DNA of 64,000 nucleotides from Asaia sp. W19 (GCF_003994335.1 NZ_PNQZ01000047.1:1-64000), one strand, 5' to 3'; shown: positions 45,289 through 54,607, numbered from the stretch's first letter. The notes: generated by a model not told the origin, from the sequence alone. Program-made: numbers and translations.

Positions 45289-45777
45289 CCTGTTCTCTCT
45301 CCGTATCACAGCTGCGAACAATGTAACGTGCTGATGTTAGGATATGGATTTTCCTAACATCGTAGAAGAGAAAATATCAGAATAACCGTTCACGTTGATA
45401 TGATTTACAGCCACGCGACGTCATGAAACGACATAAAGCGGCGTGTTTTCATCGATTTGCGTCTTCGGTCACTCTGTTATGAGTGCCTCGCCCACGATGT
45501 GATCCTGATGTGCCGAAACATCTGAGTTGCTTGAAATCCGTGCATCTCGCGGTTCCGCTTATCGAGATACGATGAACCCGTCGATCGCGCAGACCGTTTC
45601 CGTCAGCCGCTGCCTCTGTTGCCAAAAGCTGGGACCGTCTCCAGGCGTGCCTCGGCTGCAATGCCCCGTCCCGCGCCTGGTTTGCCTTGGGATTGGGGGC
45701 AAGAGAAGACATGCCGGCGCCGGGACATTCCGCCCTGCCAGCGGTGAGGCATGCGCGGCATGGGGCGTCGCCCGCGC
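45289..45777. promoter_or_regulatory. Regulatory region between the two erythritol operons
   Basis: These 489 bases follow the dehydrogenase gene and precede the isomerase operon on the minus strand. The isomerase-proximal part (45305-45480) is AT-rich and holds a 10-bp inverted repeat (45333-45361). The rest is GC-rich and non-coding, with no convincing hairpin terminator after the dehydrogenase. Open frames on both strands here lack coding character. Confidence 0.6.
45333..45361. promoter_or_regulatory. 10-bp inverted repeat, candidate DeoR operator
   Basis: GATGTTAGGA and TCCTAACATC form a perfect inverted repeat with a 9-nt spacer, 45 bases upstream of the isomerase start. The position and size suit binding of a regulator, most simply the DeoR protein encoded by the second gene of the operon. 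Confidence 0.6.
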
Positions 45778-47469
45778 TCAGGCAGCTTGCGCTTTGGCGG
45801 GATTTTCAGGCAGCCCGTGTTCCTTTATCGCGCGTGCCCAGTTCTGCTCGATCTGTTTTTCCGTCGTTTCGGTGCTCCAGTCGAGCGCTTCGGCCATGAC
45901 GCCGCAGATCTCGACGATCACTGCGTGAGACAGGCAGCCGCTCAACGCGATGGGCGTACGCCTGAATAGGAGATCCCCCGCATCGCGCACCAGTTCCTCG
46001 GTCGTGACATACAGGATTTCATTGCGCGTGTAGTCCCGGAGCGAGCGTAGAGCCGTGTCAGGCGAGCGGGCGCAATAAGCCGCAACCCGCTCCGCCGTCG
46101 TGCCATAGCGCTCGAAGAGCGCGGTCGCCCGCTCGAGATCGACGCTGTGTCGGCTTGCCAATGATCTGAGCCAGGAAGGCCGCATGGAGGCCGACGGATA
46201 GTCGCGACCGCCACCCAGCGCACGCTCACGCGACGACACCCGACGTTTCCTGTGCAGGAGAGCCAGGCTTTTATCTGCCACTTCCTCGGCCAACCCGCGA
46301 AATGTGGTCCATTTCCCCCCCACGAGGGACAGAACGGGCGTAGTGCCGGTGTAGTCGGTATGGATAATGTGATCCCGGCTGATGGCGCCGGGGTCATCCG
46401 TATTGGAGGCCGGAAGCGGCCTCACCCCGCAATAGCGATAAAGCACCTGCCCAGCCGAAAAACTGAATCCCGGAAAGAGATGGGCGAGCATCTCGATCAT
46501 ATAGCGCTCTTCGTCCTCCGAGCAGTGCGCCTGATCAGGGTCCTGCACCGGAATATCCGTGGAGCCGACCAGCACATGGCCCATGAAGGGATAGGCAAGG
46601 CAAATGCGCCCGTCAGGTGTGCCGAAATACACCATCTGACCATTGAGCTCCTGGTAGAGTTCGGGATGATCGAGGACGAGATGCGATCCTTTCGTACCGC
46701 CGATGTAGCGTGTCGACAGGCCGATATCCCGATTGACCTGATCGATCCATGCCCCTCCGGCATTGACGATAAGATCGGTCGTGACGCTCTGACGGGTCTG
46801 GTTTTTGAGGTCGCTCAGGGTCAGCCTGCCATCGGTGAACCCCTCCACACGCGTATAGGTCTTGACGGCGCAGCCCAGGTTCAGACTCAGCGCATCCTCG
46901 ACGCATTCAAAGCCGAGGCGCTCTGGCTGACTGATAGCGGCGTCGTAATATCGCCCGGTCGCGATGACCCTGGGGGCCATATGAGGCCAGTTCCGCCGCA
47001 TTCTCCGTCCGAGCGACAGCTTGTGGCGCGGCATGAGACGAGCGCGGCGCCCGAGGAAATCATAGATCTGCATGCCGATTTCGGTCACGAGGACACCGCG
47101 ATCGGCCATCTTGCTCTTGCGCCCCATGAATCTGAGAAGCGACGGGACGATCCCGCCGAACCAGGAATGGATGGGGATGATCGTCGGAAGCGGCCGCACG
47201 AGATGCGGGGCGTTGCGCAGGAGCAGGTTGCGCTCGAGCGTTGACTGCGCAACGAGGCGGAACTCCCCCGTCTCCAGATATTTGATGCCGCCGTGGATCA
47301 GGCGTGAGGGCGCTGCAGACGCGCCAGCACAGATATCGCCCCGATCGATGAGAAGGACATTGACTCCCTGCAAGGCCAACTCCCGAAACAGGCCCACACC
47401 GTTGATCCCTGCCCCGATAATGGTGACATCGAAATGGGTTGAGTCGAGTTGCGAGGCGGTGTGGGTCAT
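45778..47469 (-). CDS. eryB: GlpD-like FAD dehydrogenase, probable erythritol-4-phosphate dehydrogenase (EryB)
   Basis: The 563-residue FAD enzyme has FDVTIIGAGINGVGLFRELALQG, DRGDICAGASAAPSRLIHGG and YLETGEFRLV, as in glycerol-3-phosphate dehydrogenase GlpD. The C-terminal domain continues with NEILYVTTEELVRDAGDLLFRRT. It lies 12 bp after an EryA-like kinase gene, in the locus that holds the EryH and EryI homologues, so L-erythritol-4-phosphate is the likelier substrate; glycerol-3-phosphate cannot be ruled out. It is longer than E. coli GlpD (501). Probably membrane-associated, passing electrons to quinone. Confidence 0.8.
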   Translation of the reverse strand: MTHTASQLDSTHFDVTIIGAGINGVGLFRELALQGVNVLLIDRGDICAGASAAPSRLIHGGIKYLETGEFRLVAQSTLERNLLLRNAPHLVRPLPTIIPIHSWFGGIVPSLLRFMGRKSKMADRGVLVTEIGMQIYDFLGRRARLMPRHKLSLGRRMRRNWPHMAPRVIATGRYYDAAISQPERLGFECVEDALSLNLGCAVKTYTRVEGFTDGRLTLSDLKNQTRQSVTTDLIVNAGGAWIDQVNRDIGLSTRYIGGTKGSHLVLDHPELYQELNGQMVYFGTPDGRICLAYPFMGHVLVGSTDIPVQDPDQAHCSEDEERYMIEMLAHLFPGFSFSAGQVLYRYCGVRPLPASNTDDPGAISRDHIIHTDYTGTTPVLSLVGGKWTTFRGLAEEVADKSLALLHRKRRVSSRERALGGGRDYPSASMRPSWLRSLASRHSVDLERATALFERYGTTAERVAAYCARSPDTALRSLRDYTRNEILYVTTEELVRDAGDLLFRRTPIALSGCLSHAVIVEICGVMAEALDWSTETTEKQIEQNWARAIKEHGLPENPAKAQAA

Positions 47470-47481
47470 GATGGTTCCCGA

Positions 47482-49092
47482 TCAGGATGGGAGAGAGGCG
47501 GCCTCTGGGCCAGTGGGCGTGACGGCTGGAGCGTGGGGTGCCGGGAGGAAGGAGGTGTCGTCGCTCTGATCACTGTGCAGTGAAGGCCAGAAAGGCTCGA
47601 GGACGCGCGCGATAGCGGTGTAGCGGGCATAGATCACATCGAAATATGCGGAGAGTTCAGCATCGGGTTCGAAGCAGCGCGGCTGGACACTCTGCGCCTT
47701 CACTGCGTCCTCGAGTGAGGCGAACATACCGCACGCAACGCCTGCCGTCAGGGCAGCGCCAAGGGCTCCGGCTTCACGAACCGGCGAGGTCGCGACATCG
47801 CGACCGAAGATATTGGCGAAGAGTTGCCCGATCTCGGGGCGCCGGCTGCCCCCGCCGGAGACCCCGATACTATTGACCGCCCCCGTACGCAGCAGATCCT
47901 CGACGTGATGGCGATGATTGAAGATCGTGCCTTCGATCATGGCCTCGAACAGATCGAACCGGTCGTGCCAGGATTGAACGCCCAGGAACGAAGCGGTTGC
48001 TGGCGTCTCGAACGGCGATCCGAAGAGATAAGGATGATAGAGCGGGATCTGACGCGCCATACGACCGGAGCGAAATTTCGCGATAGCGCCGTCGATCAGC
48101 CTCGCGGCTGAATCAGGGTCTTCCGGCGCGACATAGCGGGCCATCCACTCCAGATTGCTCGCGGAAGCCGGAGAAATGGCCATGCAGTTCCAGAGCCCCT
48201 TGCGGAAACCGGACCGGCAGGCCCACTCAGCCCCTGTGACGGGACGATCACGCAATACCTCGTTGATGGAAAAGGTCCCGGCAGTGACGGTCATATCACC
48301 CGGCTGTATCTGACCCAGACCGACGGCCGCAGCGATAACATCATGCAAACCGGCCGAGACGGGCGTCCCTTCGCGCAGGCCTGTCAGGGCAGCGGCCGCG
48401 GCACTGACCGTGCCGGCTCGGTCACAGGAATCGAGCATGACCGGCAAGGCAGGGGCGACGGCCGAAAGCCCGAGCATCTCGAGTATTTCCGAACAATATT
48501 CCTGGCTGAGCAGCCCCGTAAATGCCGTACTTGCTTCAGTACGATCTGTGGCAATCTGCCCGGTCAGACAAAAGCGCAGCCAGTCCTTTGCGAAAAACAC
48601 GGTGCCGATGGCGTCGTAGCGCGCGCGATCATGCTCCCGGAGCCAGGCGAGCAGGGTGGAGGCGGAATAAGGGTAAGGGCGTTGCCCGGCAATCGGCATC
48701 AGCCGGTCGAGCAGACCTTCGCGCTTCCAGAGTTCATGGATGCCGTAGGCCCGGCTGTCGAGCGACATGATGCCGTGCCCCAGCGGATTGGCCTGGCGGT
48801 CAAGCAGGAAAACCCCGTCCCCATGCGCGGTCACCCCGATCCCCGCGATTGCCTCGCCAGGTAGCTGCGCATCGGCAAGTGCGGACCTGATCGTTGCGGC
48901 GACGCCTAGCCAGGTTTCGTGCAGATCGCGCTCCACATGGCGGGGTATATCGGTGATCTGAGCCATACGGGCCTGACCGACCCCAAGGATGCGACCGTCT
49001 GGCGCAAAGATCACAGATTTGGCTGTAGTGGAACCACAATCGATGCCGATCAGACAGCCTTGCTCATCCTGTTCACGCTTGTCAGTACTCAT
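47482..49092 (-). CDS. eryA: FGGY family carbohydrate kinase, probable erythritol kinase (EryA)
   Basis: The 536-residue kinase has an N-terminal FGGY motif (LIGIDCGSTTAKSVIF), the catalytic region GVTAHGDGVFLLD, and the C-terminal signature SIGVSGGGSRRPEIGQLFANI. Members phosphorylate glycerol, xylulose, ribulose or erythritol. Its pairing with a GlpD-like dehydrogenase and the tetrulose-phosphate isomerases points to erythritol. A proline-rich C-terminal tail (SFLPAPHAPAVTPTGPEA) is unusual. The gene is divergent from a DeoR gene. Confidence 0.78.
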   Translation of the reverse strand: MSTDKREQDEQGCLIGIDCGSTTAKSVIFAPDGRILGVGQARMAQITDIPRHVERDLHETWLGVAATIRSALADAQLPGEAIAGIGVTAHGDGVFLLDRQANPLGHGIMSLDSRAYGIHELWKREGLLDRLMPIAGQRPYPYSASTLLAWLREHDRARYDAIGTVFFAKDWLRFCLTGQIATDRTEASTAFTGLLSQEYCSEILEMLGLSAVAPALPVMLDSCDRAGTVSAAAAALTGLREGTPVSAGLHDVIAAAVGLGQIQPGDMTVTAGTFSINEVLRDRPVTGAEWACRSGFRKGLWNCMAISPASASNLEWMARYVAPEDPDSAARLIDGAIAKFRSGRMARQIPLYHPYLFGSPFETPATASFLGVQSWHDRFDLFEAMIEGTIFNHRHHVEDLLRTGAVNSIGVSGGGSRRPEIGQLFANIFGRDVATSPVREAGALGAALTAGVACGMFASLEDAVKAQSVQPRCFEPDAELSAYFDVIYARYTAIARVLEPFWPSLHSDQSDDTSFLPAPHAPAVTPTGPEAASLPS

Positions 49093-49372
49093 GATGATCC
49101 CATCGCCTGAAGGAAAAGGGCGTCCGGAGTCTGTTCTAAGCGGAAAGAAAATGTGTCGAAAATCACATTGTAGTGCGATCTATGTGACAAATCATGCGAG
49201 TCATCTGTAAGCACGTTGGCTACGCGGCATTCGACAAGACTGCGCCACAACTCTGTGAGATTTGAGGATCAGCTTGTCGCTATGAGATATTTGTGATATT
49301 TTTGTTATGTAATCTTTTGGTCTGCTTGGCCCATCATAGCGAAGCATTTTTTGTCAAAGGCAGTCTTCGACC
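49093..49372. promoter_or_regulatory. Divergent promoter region between eryA-like and DeoR genes
   Basis: An AT-rich 280-base gap sits between two divergent genes. ATGTG/CACAT words recur at 49151, 49164 and 49182; TCACAT-N13-ATGTGA (49163-49187) is an inverted repeat. A TTTGTGATATTTTTGTTATG stretch near 49290-49310 looks promoter-like. It likely holds both promoters and the operators of the DeoR protein. Confidence 0.55.
49151..49187. promoter_or_regulatory. Repeated ATGTG/CACAT words, candidate operator
   Basis: ATGTG-N8-CACAT and the partly overlapping TCACAT-N13-ATGTGA form two dyads in the divergent promoter. They could bind the divergently encoded DeoR-family regulator. Confidence 0.4.
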
Positions 49373-50188
49373 ATGAGTGACGACCTCACCTCGCCACCCC
49401 CGCTTGATGGTTATCCCGGGATCAAACGTCAGAACCTGAAATCGCGTCAGCAACAGATCCTCGACCTGCTCTTTGAGCAAGGGAATGCGAGCATCGAGTT
49501 TCTGGCCGAGCATTTCGATGTAAGCCGCATGACCATCCACCGTGATGCCCATGCGCTTGCCAGCCAGGGGCTGATCGACAAAATTCATGGCGGGATCACC
49601 CTCAAGAACCGTGCTCGCACGGAGAAGAATGTCGCCTATCGGCAGCATCGTGCGGCCAATCTGAAAAAGGCCATCATCCAGCGCGCTGTCTCCATGATCG
49701 AGCCGGGACAGGTCATTATTCTCGATGATTCGACGACTGTCGCGGAGATGCTGCCGCTGCTGCCGGCACGCGCACCTCTGACCGTGATTACCAATGCCGT
49801 TGGAGTGGTGCAGGCTCTCGCCCCCTTCCCCGGTATCAAGATCATCTGTCTCGGTGGCGACTACAGCAATTCGCGCAATGCGTTTTTCGGACTCGTCTGC
49901 GAGCAGGCTGCCCGTTCGCTTCGCGGGAACATCATGTTCATGTCCACCTCGGTGATCTCGGGGGACACGGCGTTCCAGAACGATCAGGATGTGGTGAAGG
50001 TCAAGCGCGCCCTCATGGCGATCGCAGATCGCTGCGTCCTGCTTGTCGACAGTACGAAATTCCGCCAGGGCGGGCTACATCGCCTTACATCGCTGCAGGA
50101 CTTCGATCGTATCCTGACCGATAGCCAGATCAAGCCGGTCGTCGTTTCGGAACTCGACGCCTCGGGCATCACGGTCGAGGTTTGCTGA
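49373..50188 (+). CDS. DeoR family transcriptional regulator, copy 2
   Basis: The 271-residue protein has a helix-turn-helix (IEFLAEHFDVSRMTIHRDAHALASQGLIDKIHGG) and a DeoR C-domain (VIILDDSTTVAEMLPLL, LTVITNAVGVVQAL, IICLGGDYSNSRNAFFG). It is clearly a paralogue of the regulator at 43673. It reads away from the kinase-dehydrogenase operon and probably controls that operon. Convergent with the alcohol dehydrogenase gene downstream. Confidence 0.9.
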   Translation: MSDDLTSPPPLDGYPGIKRQNLKSRQQQILDLLFEQGNASIEFLAEHFDVSRMTIHRDAHALASQGLIDKIHGGITLKNRARTEKNVAYRQHRAANLKKAIIQRAVSMIEPGQVIILDDSTTVAEMLPLLPARAPLTVITNAVGVVQALAPFPGIKIICLGGDYSNSRNAFFGLVCEQAARSLRGNIMFMSTSVISGDTAFQNDQDVVKVKRALMAIADRCVLLVDSTKFRQGGLHRLTSLQDFDRILTDSQIKPVVVSELDASGITVEVC

Positions 50189-50253
50189 GAGGCGCGTTGG
50201 GCCCGAATGTCTCGCGCATGTCGGAGGAGAATGCCCCCTCTGCGTGGTGGCGA

Positions 50254-50279
50254 ACGGGGAGAGGTTGTCCCCTCCCCGT
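50254..50279. terminator. Hairpin between DeoR and alcohol dehydrogenase genes
   Basis: ACGGGGAG (50254-50261) is inverted at 50272-50279 as CTCCCCGT with a 10-nt loop that can pair further (GG/CC). It sits between convergent genes, 8 bases from the dehydrogenase stop. The T-run is weak. Confidence 0.6.
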
Positions 50280-50286
50280 ATTCCGA

Positions 50287-51342
50287 TCAGGCAGCGTTTT
50301 CGAGCGTCGCCATATCGATGACGAAGCGGTACTTCACATCAGACTTGATCATGCGCGAATAGGCGTTCTCGATCTCGTCCATGGCAATCATCTCGATATC
50401 GGAGGTGATGCCGTGTTCACCGCAGAAATCGAGCATCTCCTGCGTCTCGGCAATGCCGCCGATCAGTGAACCAGCGAACTGCCGACGCTTCATGATCAGG
50501 CTGAACACCGCGACCGGCAGAGGTTGTTCGGGCGCACCGACCTGGACCAGCGTGCCCTCACGCTTGAGCAGGTTCAGATAGGTGTTGATATCATGCTCGG
50601 CGGCTACCGCGTCGAGAATGAAGTCGAAACGTCCTGTCTCGCGGGCCATTGCTTCGGGGTCCTTCGAGAGAACGACCTCATGCGCGCCAAGACGCAGCCC
50701 GTCCTCGACCTTGCCCTGCGAGGTCGTGAACAGCACCACCTCGGCACCGAAGGCGCGCGCAAATTTCACGCCCATATGGCCCAGTCCGCCAAGGCCGACG
50801 ATACCAACGCGCTGACCGGGACCCACTTTCCAGTGGCGCAGCGGGGAGTAGGTGGTGATACCCGCGCAGAGTAGCGGCGCAACAGCTGCGAGGTCGAGGT
50901 TCTCGGGTACTTTCAGAACAAAGGCCTGGTCGACGACAACGGCCTTGGAATAACCCCCATAGGTGTTGCCACGGCCCTGCTTGTCTTCACCGTTATAGGT
51001 GCCGACAAAGCCGTTCTCGCAATACTGCTCAAGGCCTTCCTTGCAGCTGGCGCATTCACGGCAGGAATCCACCATGCAGCCTACGCCAGCCAGGTCGCCC
51101 ACCTTGAACTTGGAAACCGAGGCGCCGACCTCGCTGATGCGTCCGACGATTTCGTGGCCGGGAACACAGGGATAGACGGTGTTGTGCCACTCGTTACGCG
51201 CCTGATGAATGTCTGAGTGACAGACGCCGCAATAGAGGATGTCGATGCGGACATCATCGGGGCCGGTATCGCGGCGATCGAATGTGAAAGGTGCGAGACG
51301 TTCAGAGGCGCTCTGCGCGCCATAGCCGATACAGGTGAGCAT
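50287..51342 (-). CDS. Zinc-dependent NAD(P) alcohol/aldehyde dehydrogenase (YahK/AdhA-like)
   Basis: The 351-residue medium-chain dehydrogenase is of the CAD type. The catalytic zinc site lies in YCGVCHSDIHQARNEW with PGHEIVG; the structural zinc cysteines in CRECASCKEGLEQYC; the cofactor site in GIVGLGGLGHMGVKFA. Relatives are NADPH-dependent and reduce broad aldehydes. It is a single gene with its own short upstream region. A link to tetrose metabolism is possible but not shown. Confidence 0.9.
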   Translation of the reverse strand: MLTCIGYGAQSASERLAPFTFDRRDTGPDDVRIDILYCGVCHSDIHQARNEWHNTVYPCVPGHEIVGRISEVGASVSKFKVGDLAGVGCMVDSCRECASCKEGLEQYCENGFVGTYNGEDKQGRGNTYGGYSKAVVVDQAFVLKVPENLDLAAVAPLLCAGITTYSPLRHWKVGPGQRVGIVGLGGLGHMGVKFARAFGAEVVLFTTSQGKVEDGLRLGAHEVVLSKDPEAMARETGRFDFILDAVAAEHDINTYLNLLKREGTLVQVGAPEQPLPVAVFSLIMKRRQFAGSLIGGIAETQEMLDFCGEHGITSDIEMIAMDEIENAYSRMIKSDVKYRFVIDMATLENAA

Positions 51343-51458
51343 CGTTTTTCTCCGACTGGGCTTGCGCCGTTACAACGAAAATCGCCGCGCTGCCGCAAGG
51401 GCAGTCACGGTGACTATTTCGTAGCATGTCGAACTAACGTCCGATATGGCTCCCCGGT

Positions 51459-54400
51459 TCACTCTGTCACTGCTGCCCGCGCGCGGCGCCCCTCACGCCA
51501 GGTGGACAGGCGTATGTAAAGGGTCGGCAGCACCAGCAGGGTGAGCGCCGTGCAGGAAATCAGGCCGCCGATCACGACTGTCGCCAGGGGCTTCTCGACC
51601 TCGGCTCCCTCGCTCATGGAAAACGCCATCGGGAAGAAGCCGAGACATGCGACAGTCGCCGTGGCCATGACGGGGCGGAAGCGCTCCCGGGCGGAGGTGA
51701 TCGCGGCTTCCACTGCGCCGAAACCGGCGAGGCGTTTGTCACGGATGTAGGAGATGAGCACCACGCCATTGAGCGTCGCAACGCCGAACAGGGCAATGAA
51801 TCCGATACCCGCCGAGATGCTGAACGGCATGGCGCGTATCCACAGTGCGATGATGCCGCCTGTTGCCGCAAAAGGCAGATTTACAAACACAAGGGCCGCC
51901 AGCCAGACATCGCCCAAGGCCAGGATCAACAGGCAGAAAATCAGCACGAGCGTGATAGGGACGACGATCTCGAGACGCGCCACCGCGGTCTGAAGATTGC
52001 GGAACTGCCCGCTCCATTCGATGCGATAGCCAAGCGGCAGTTTGATCTGCGTTTTGACCGCCCTCTGCGCTTCCTGAACGAAGGAGCTGAGATCACGGCC
52101 ACGTACATTCGCCTGAACCATCATGCGCCGCTCCCCCTGATTGCGCCGGATGGCCGCAGGACCGTCGCGCATGGTGATCTCGGCAACCTGATCGAGGCGC
52201 ACCGAGTGGTCGTCACGGGTCAGGACAGGAAGCAGGCGGATATCGTCGAGGTCCTGACGCGCCTCGGGCATGATACGGACTTCGGTCGGAATGAGAGCAT
52301 CCTGCAGGGCAACGGGCGGGCCAACATGGCCGCCAATCGATTCCACAACGTCGAGAACCTCGGACGTATCGACATTCAGGCGGGCAGCCGCAGTACGATC
52401 GACGTCAATATGCAGATAGGGGATGGTCCCGACATCCTGCGGCGCGACATCTGCCGCACCCGCGACGCCGTCCACAACGCGGGCGGTACGCGCTGCGAGG
52501 GCCATGAGCGTGTCGATATCCGGGCCATAAATTCCGATAGCGATCTGTGACCGCACGCCCGATTGCAGATCATCCATGCGCATCTGGATGGGCTGGCTCC
52601 AGGAATAGAGCGAGCCGGGATTGTTCTTGCGTAGCGCGGCATCGAGGGCCCGGATGAGCCCTTCCTGCGTGTCGGCAGTCTTCCAGTCGCTGCGTGGCTT
52701 GAGCAAAACATAGGTATCCGATTGCTCGCCACCCTGGGGGTCGGTCGGAATGGCAGAGGTGCCGCTGTTGCTTACCACCATACGAATATCGGGGAACTGC
52801 TTCAGCGTGCGCTCGATCTGCTGGATGGAACGCAGAGAGGCATCGAGGGAGATACCGGGCAGGCGGGTGGAGGTGACGATCAGATCGCCTTCCTGCAATT
52901 GCGGGATGAATTCCCCACCCAGTCGCGTCGTCAGGCCCAGAGACAGGACCAGAACCACGAGCGCGATCCCCACCACCATTTTCCCATGCGCCATGCACCA
53001 ACGCGAGGCCGGACCGAAGCCACGCCTCAGAAAACGGATGAAAAATGTGTCGTGTTCCGTCCCGCTTTCGGGGGCGGGATGCCCCTCGCCCCCATGAGAA
53101 TCTCGTTCATGCGCGCCATGACCGGGCTTGATGCGCATGATGAGGGCGGCGAAGGCGGGTACTGCCACGAGCGCATAGATCAGTGAGGCGATCAGCGCCA
53201 GTATAACGGTCTGAGCCATGGGCCGGAACATCCGCCCCTCGACGCCTTCAAGCGTGAGTACGGGCAGATAGACCATGATGATGATCAGAATGGCGAAAAT
53301 GACCGGCCGCGCAACGGAAGCCACCGTGGTGGCAATACGCTGGGTGAGCGGCACGGATCTATCGGCCTGGCTCGACAGAACGCTCTCTACAATCACGAGC
53401 GCACTATCTACCACCATGCCGAAATCGATGGCACCGAGACTGAGTAGATTGGCCGAAATGCCTAGATGGCGCATCCCGACCATGGCTGCCACGAGTGAGA
53501 ACGGAATGACCGAGATGATCACCAGCGAGGCCCGCCAGTCGCCGATCACCACCAGCAGGACGAAGAGTACCAGGAGCGCGCCGAGGATCAGGTTCTCCTT
53601 GACCGTGTGGATCGTGACATCGGTCAGTGTAGCGCGGCTGTAATAGGGTTCGAGCGTCACGCCCTCGGGCAGGGTCGAGACGATCTTGGGCAACGCCGCG
53701 TTGATACGTGCGAGCGTGGCTTTCGCATTGGCCCCCTGCTGCAACAGAATGACGGCATTGACGATCTCGCCTTCGCCATCGCGGGTAACGCCGCCCAGTC
53801 GTGGCAGACGCCCCTCCTGTACCGTGCCGACATCGCGCACATGCACGACCCCGCCATTAGGCATGCTGCGAACCTGAACCTCGCCAAGCTCGTGCAGGCT
53901 GTCGATCAGGGAGCGTCCGACGATGATATGCTGTTCGTCATTATGCTCGATCCAGGCGCCCCCGGCGGCTTCGTTATCCTTGTCTACGGCATTGAAGACA
54001 TCGGATACCGAAACACGGAACTGGCGCAATGCCATGGGGTTGAGCGCCACCTGATAGGTCTGTGACGCGCCGCCATTGATATTGACGTCGATCACGCCCG
54101 GGATGAGCCGCAGCTTCGGGACCACGTTCCACGTCATGATACGGTTCAGCGTGGCAAGAGATCGATCCTTGCCGTGGATCTGGATCTGCAGGATCTCACC
54201 CATGCCCGTCGCCATGGGACCCATGGTGATGGACAGTCCCCGTACCGAAACTGCATTGCGCGCAAGCGACAGTCGCTCGGCCACGAGCTGTCGGGCGCGA
54301 TAGATATCTGTCCCGTCATCGAAACCGAGATAGAGCACCGACACACCCGTACGTGAGACCGAGCGCATCGAGTTGACGCCCACGATCCCCGACATGACCG

Positions 54401-54605
54401 TTTCGATCGGGAAGGTCACCAGACGCTCGACCTCTTCGGTCGGCAGGCCGGGGGCACGCACCGACACCAGAACCTGACGCGGTGAAATATCGGGAACCGG
54501 CTCGACGGAGAGAGAGCGCAGGTCGGCAATTCCTGCGATCATGAGCAGTATCACCGCGCCCAGAATGGCCGCGCGTCCCTTCAGTAGGGCAAGCATGAAA
54601 CGCAT
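51459..54605 (-). CDS. czcA: Heavy-metal efflux RND pump (CzcA family)
   Basis: The 1048-residue inner-membrane pump is of the HME-RND type. Family opening VEPVPDISPRQVLVSVRAPG; TM4 proton-relay region LGAIDFGMVVDSALVIVES with both acidic residues, the pattern of divalent-metal (Co, Zn, Cd, Ni) pumps and unlike CusA. A His/Gly/Asp/Glu-rich cytoplasmic loop (HGAHERDSHGGEGHPAPE, about residues 495-515) may bind metal. It lies 2 bp after the adaptor gene in a czcC-czcB-czcA operon. Confidence 0.9.
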   Translation of the reverse strand: MRFMLALLKGRAAILGAVILLMIAGIADLRSLSVEPVPDISPRQVLVSVRAPGLPTEEVERLVTFPIETVMSGIVGVNSMRSVSRTGVSVLYLGFDDGTDIYRARQLVAERLSLARNAVSVRGLSITMGPMATGMGEILQIQIHGKDRSLATLNRIMTWNVVPKLRLIPGVIDVNINGGASQTYQVALNPMALRQFRVSVSDVFNAVDKDNEAAGGAWIEHNDEQHIIVGRSLIDSLHELGEVQVRSMPNGGVVHVRDVGTVQEGRLPRLGGVTRDGEGEIVNAVILLQQGANAKATLARINAALPKIVSTLPEGVTLEPYYSRATLTDVTIHTVKENLILGALLVLFVLLVVIGDWRASLVIISVIPFSLVAAMVGMRHLGISANLLSLGAIDFGMVVDSALVIVESVLSSQADRSVPLTQRIATTVASVARPVIFAILIIIMVYLPVLTLEGVEGRMFRPMAQTVILALIASLIYALVAVPAFAALIMRIKPGHGAHERDSHGGEGHPAPESGTEHDTFFIRFLRRGFGPASRWCMAHGKMVVGIALVVLVLSLGLTTRLGGEFIPQLQEGDLIVTSTRLPGISLDASLRSIQQIERTLKQFPDIRMVVSNSGTSAIPTDPQGGEQSDTYVLLKPRSDWKTADTQEGLIRALDAALRKNNPGSLYSWSQPIQMRMDDLQSGVRSQIAIGIYGPDIDTLMALAARTARVVDGVAGAADVAPQDVGTIPYLHIDVDRTAAARLNVDTSEVLDVVESIGGHVGPPVALQDALIPTEVRIMPEARQDLDDIRLLPVLTRDDHSVRLDQVAEITMRDGPAAIRRNQGERRMMVQANVRGRDLSSFVQEAQRAVKTQIKLPLGYRIEWSGQFRNLQTAVARLEIVVPITLVLIFCLLILALGDVWLAALVFVNLPFAATGGIIALWIRAMPFSISAGIGFIALFGVATLNGVVLISYIRDKRLAGFGAVEAAITSARERFRPVMATATVACLGFFPMAFSMSEGAEVEKPLATVVIGGLISCTALTLLVLPTLYIRLSTWREGRRARAAVTE

Positions 54606-54607
54606 GA

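Noticed and set aside
45449-45928. Open frames in the gap between the two erythritol operons
   Set aside because: Arg/Cys-rich translations typical of antisense or GC-rich noise; one overlaps the dehydrogenase gene in antisense.
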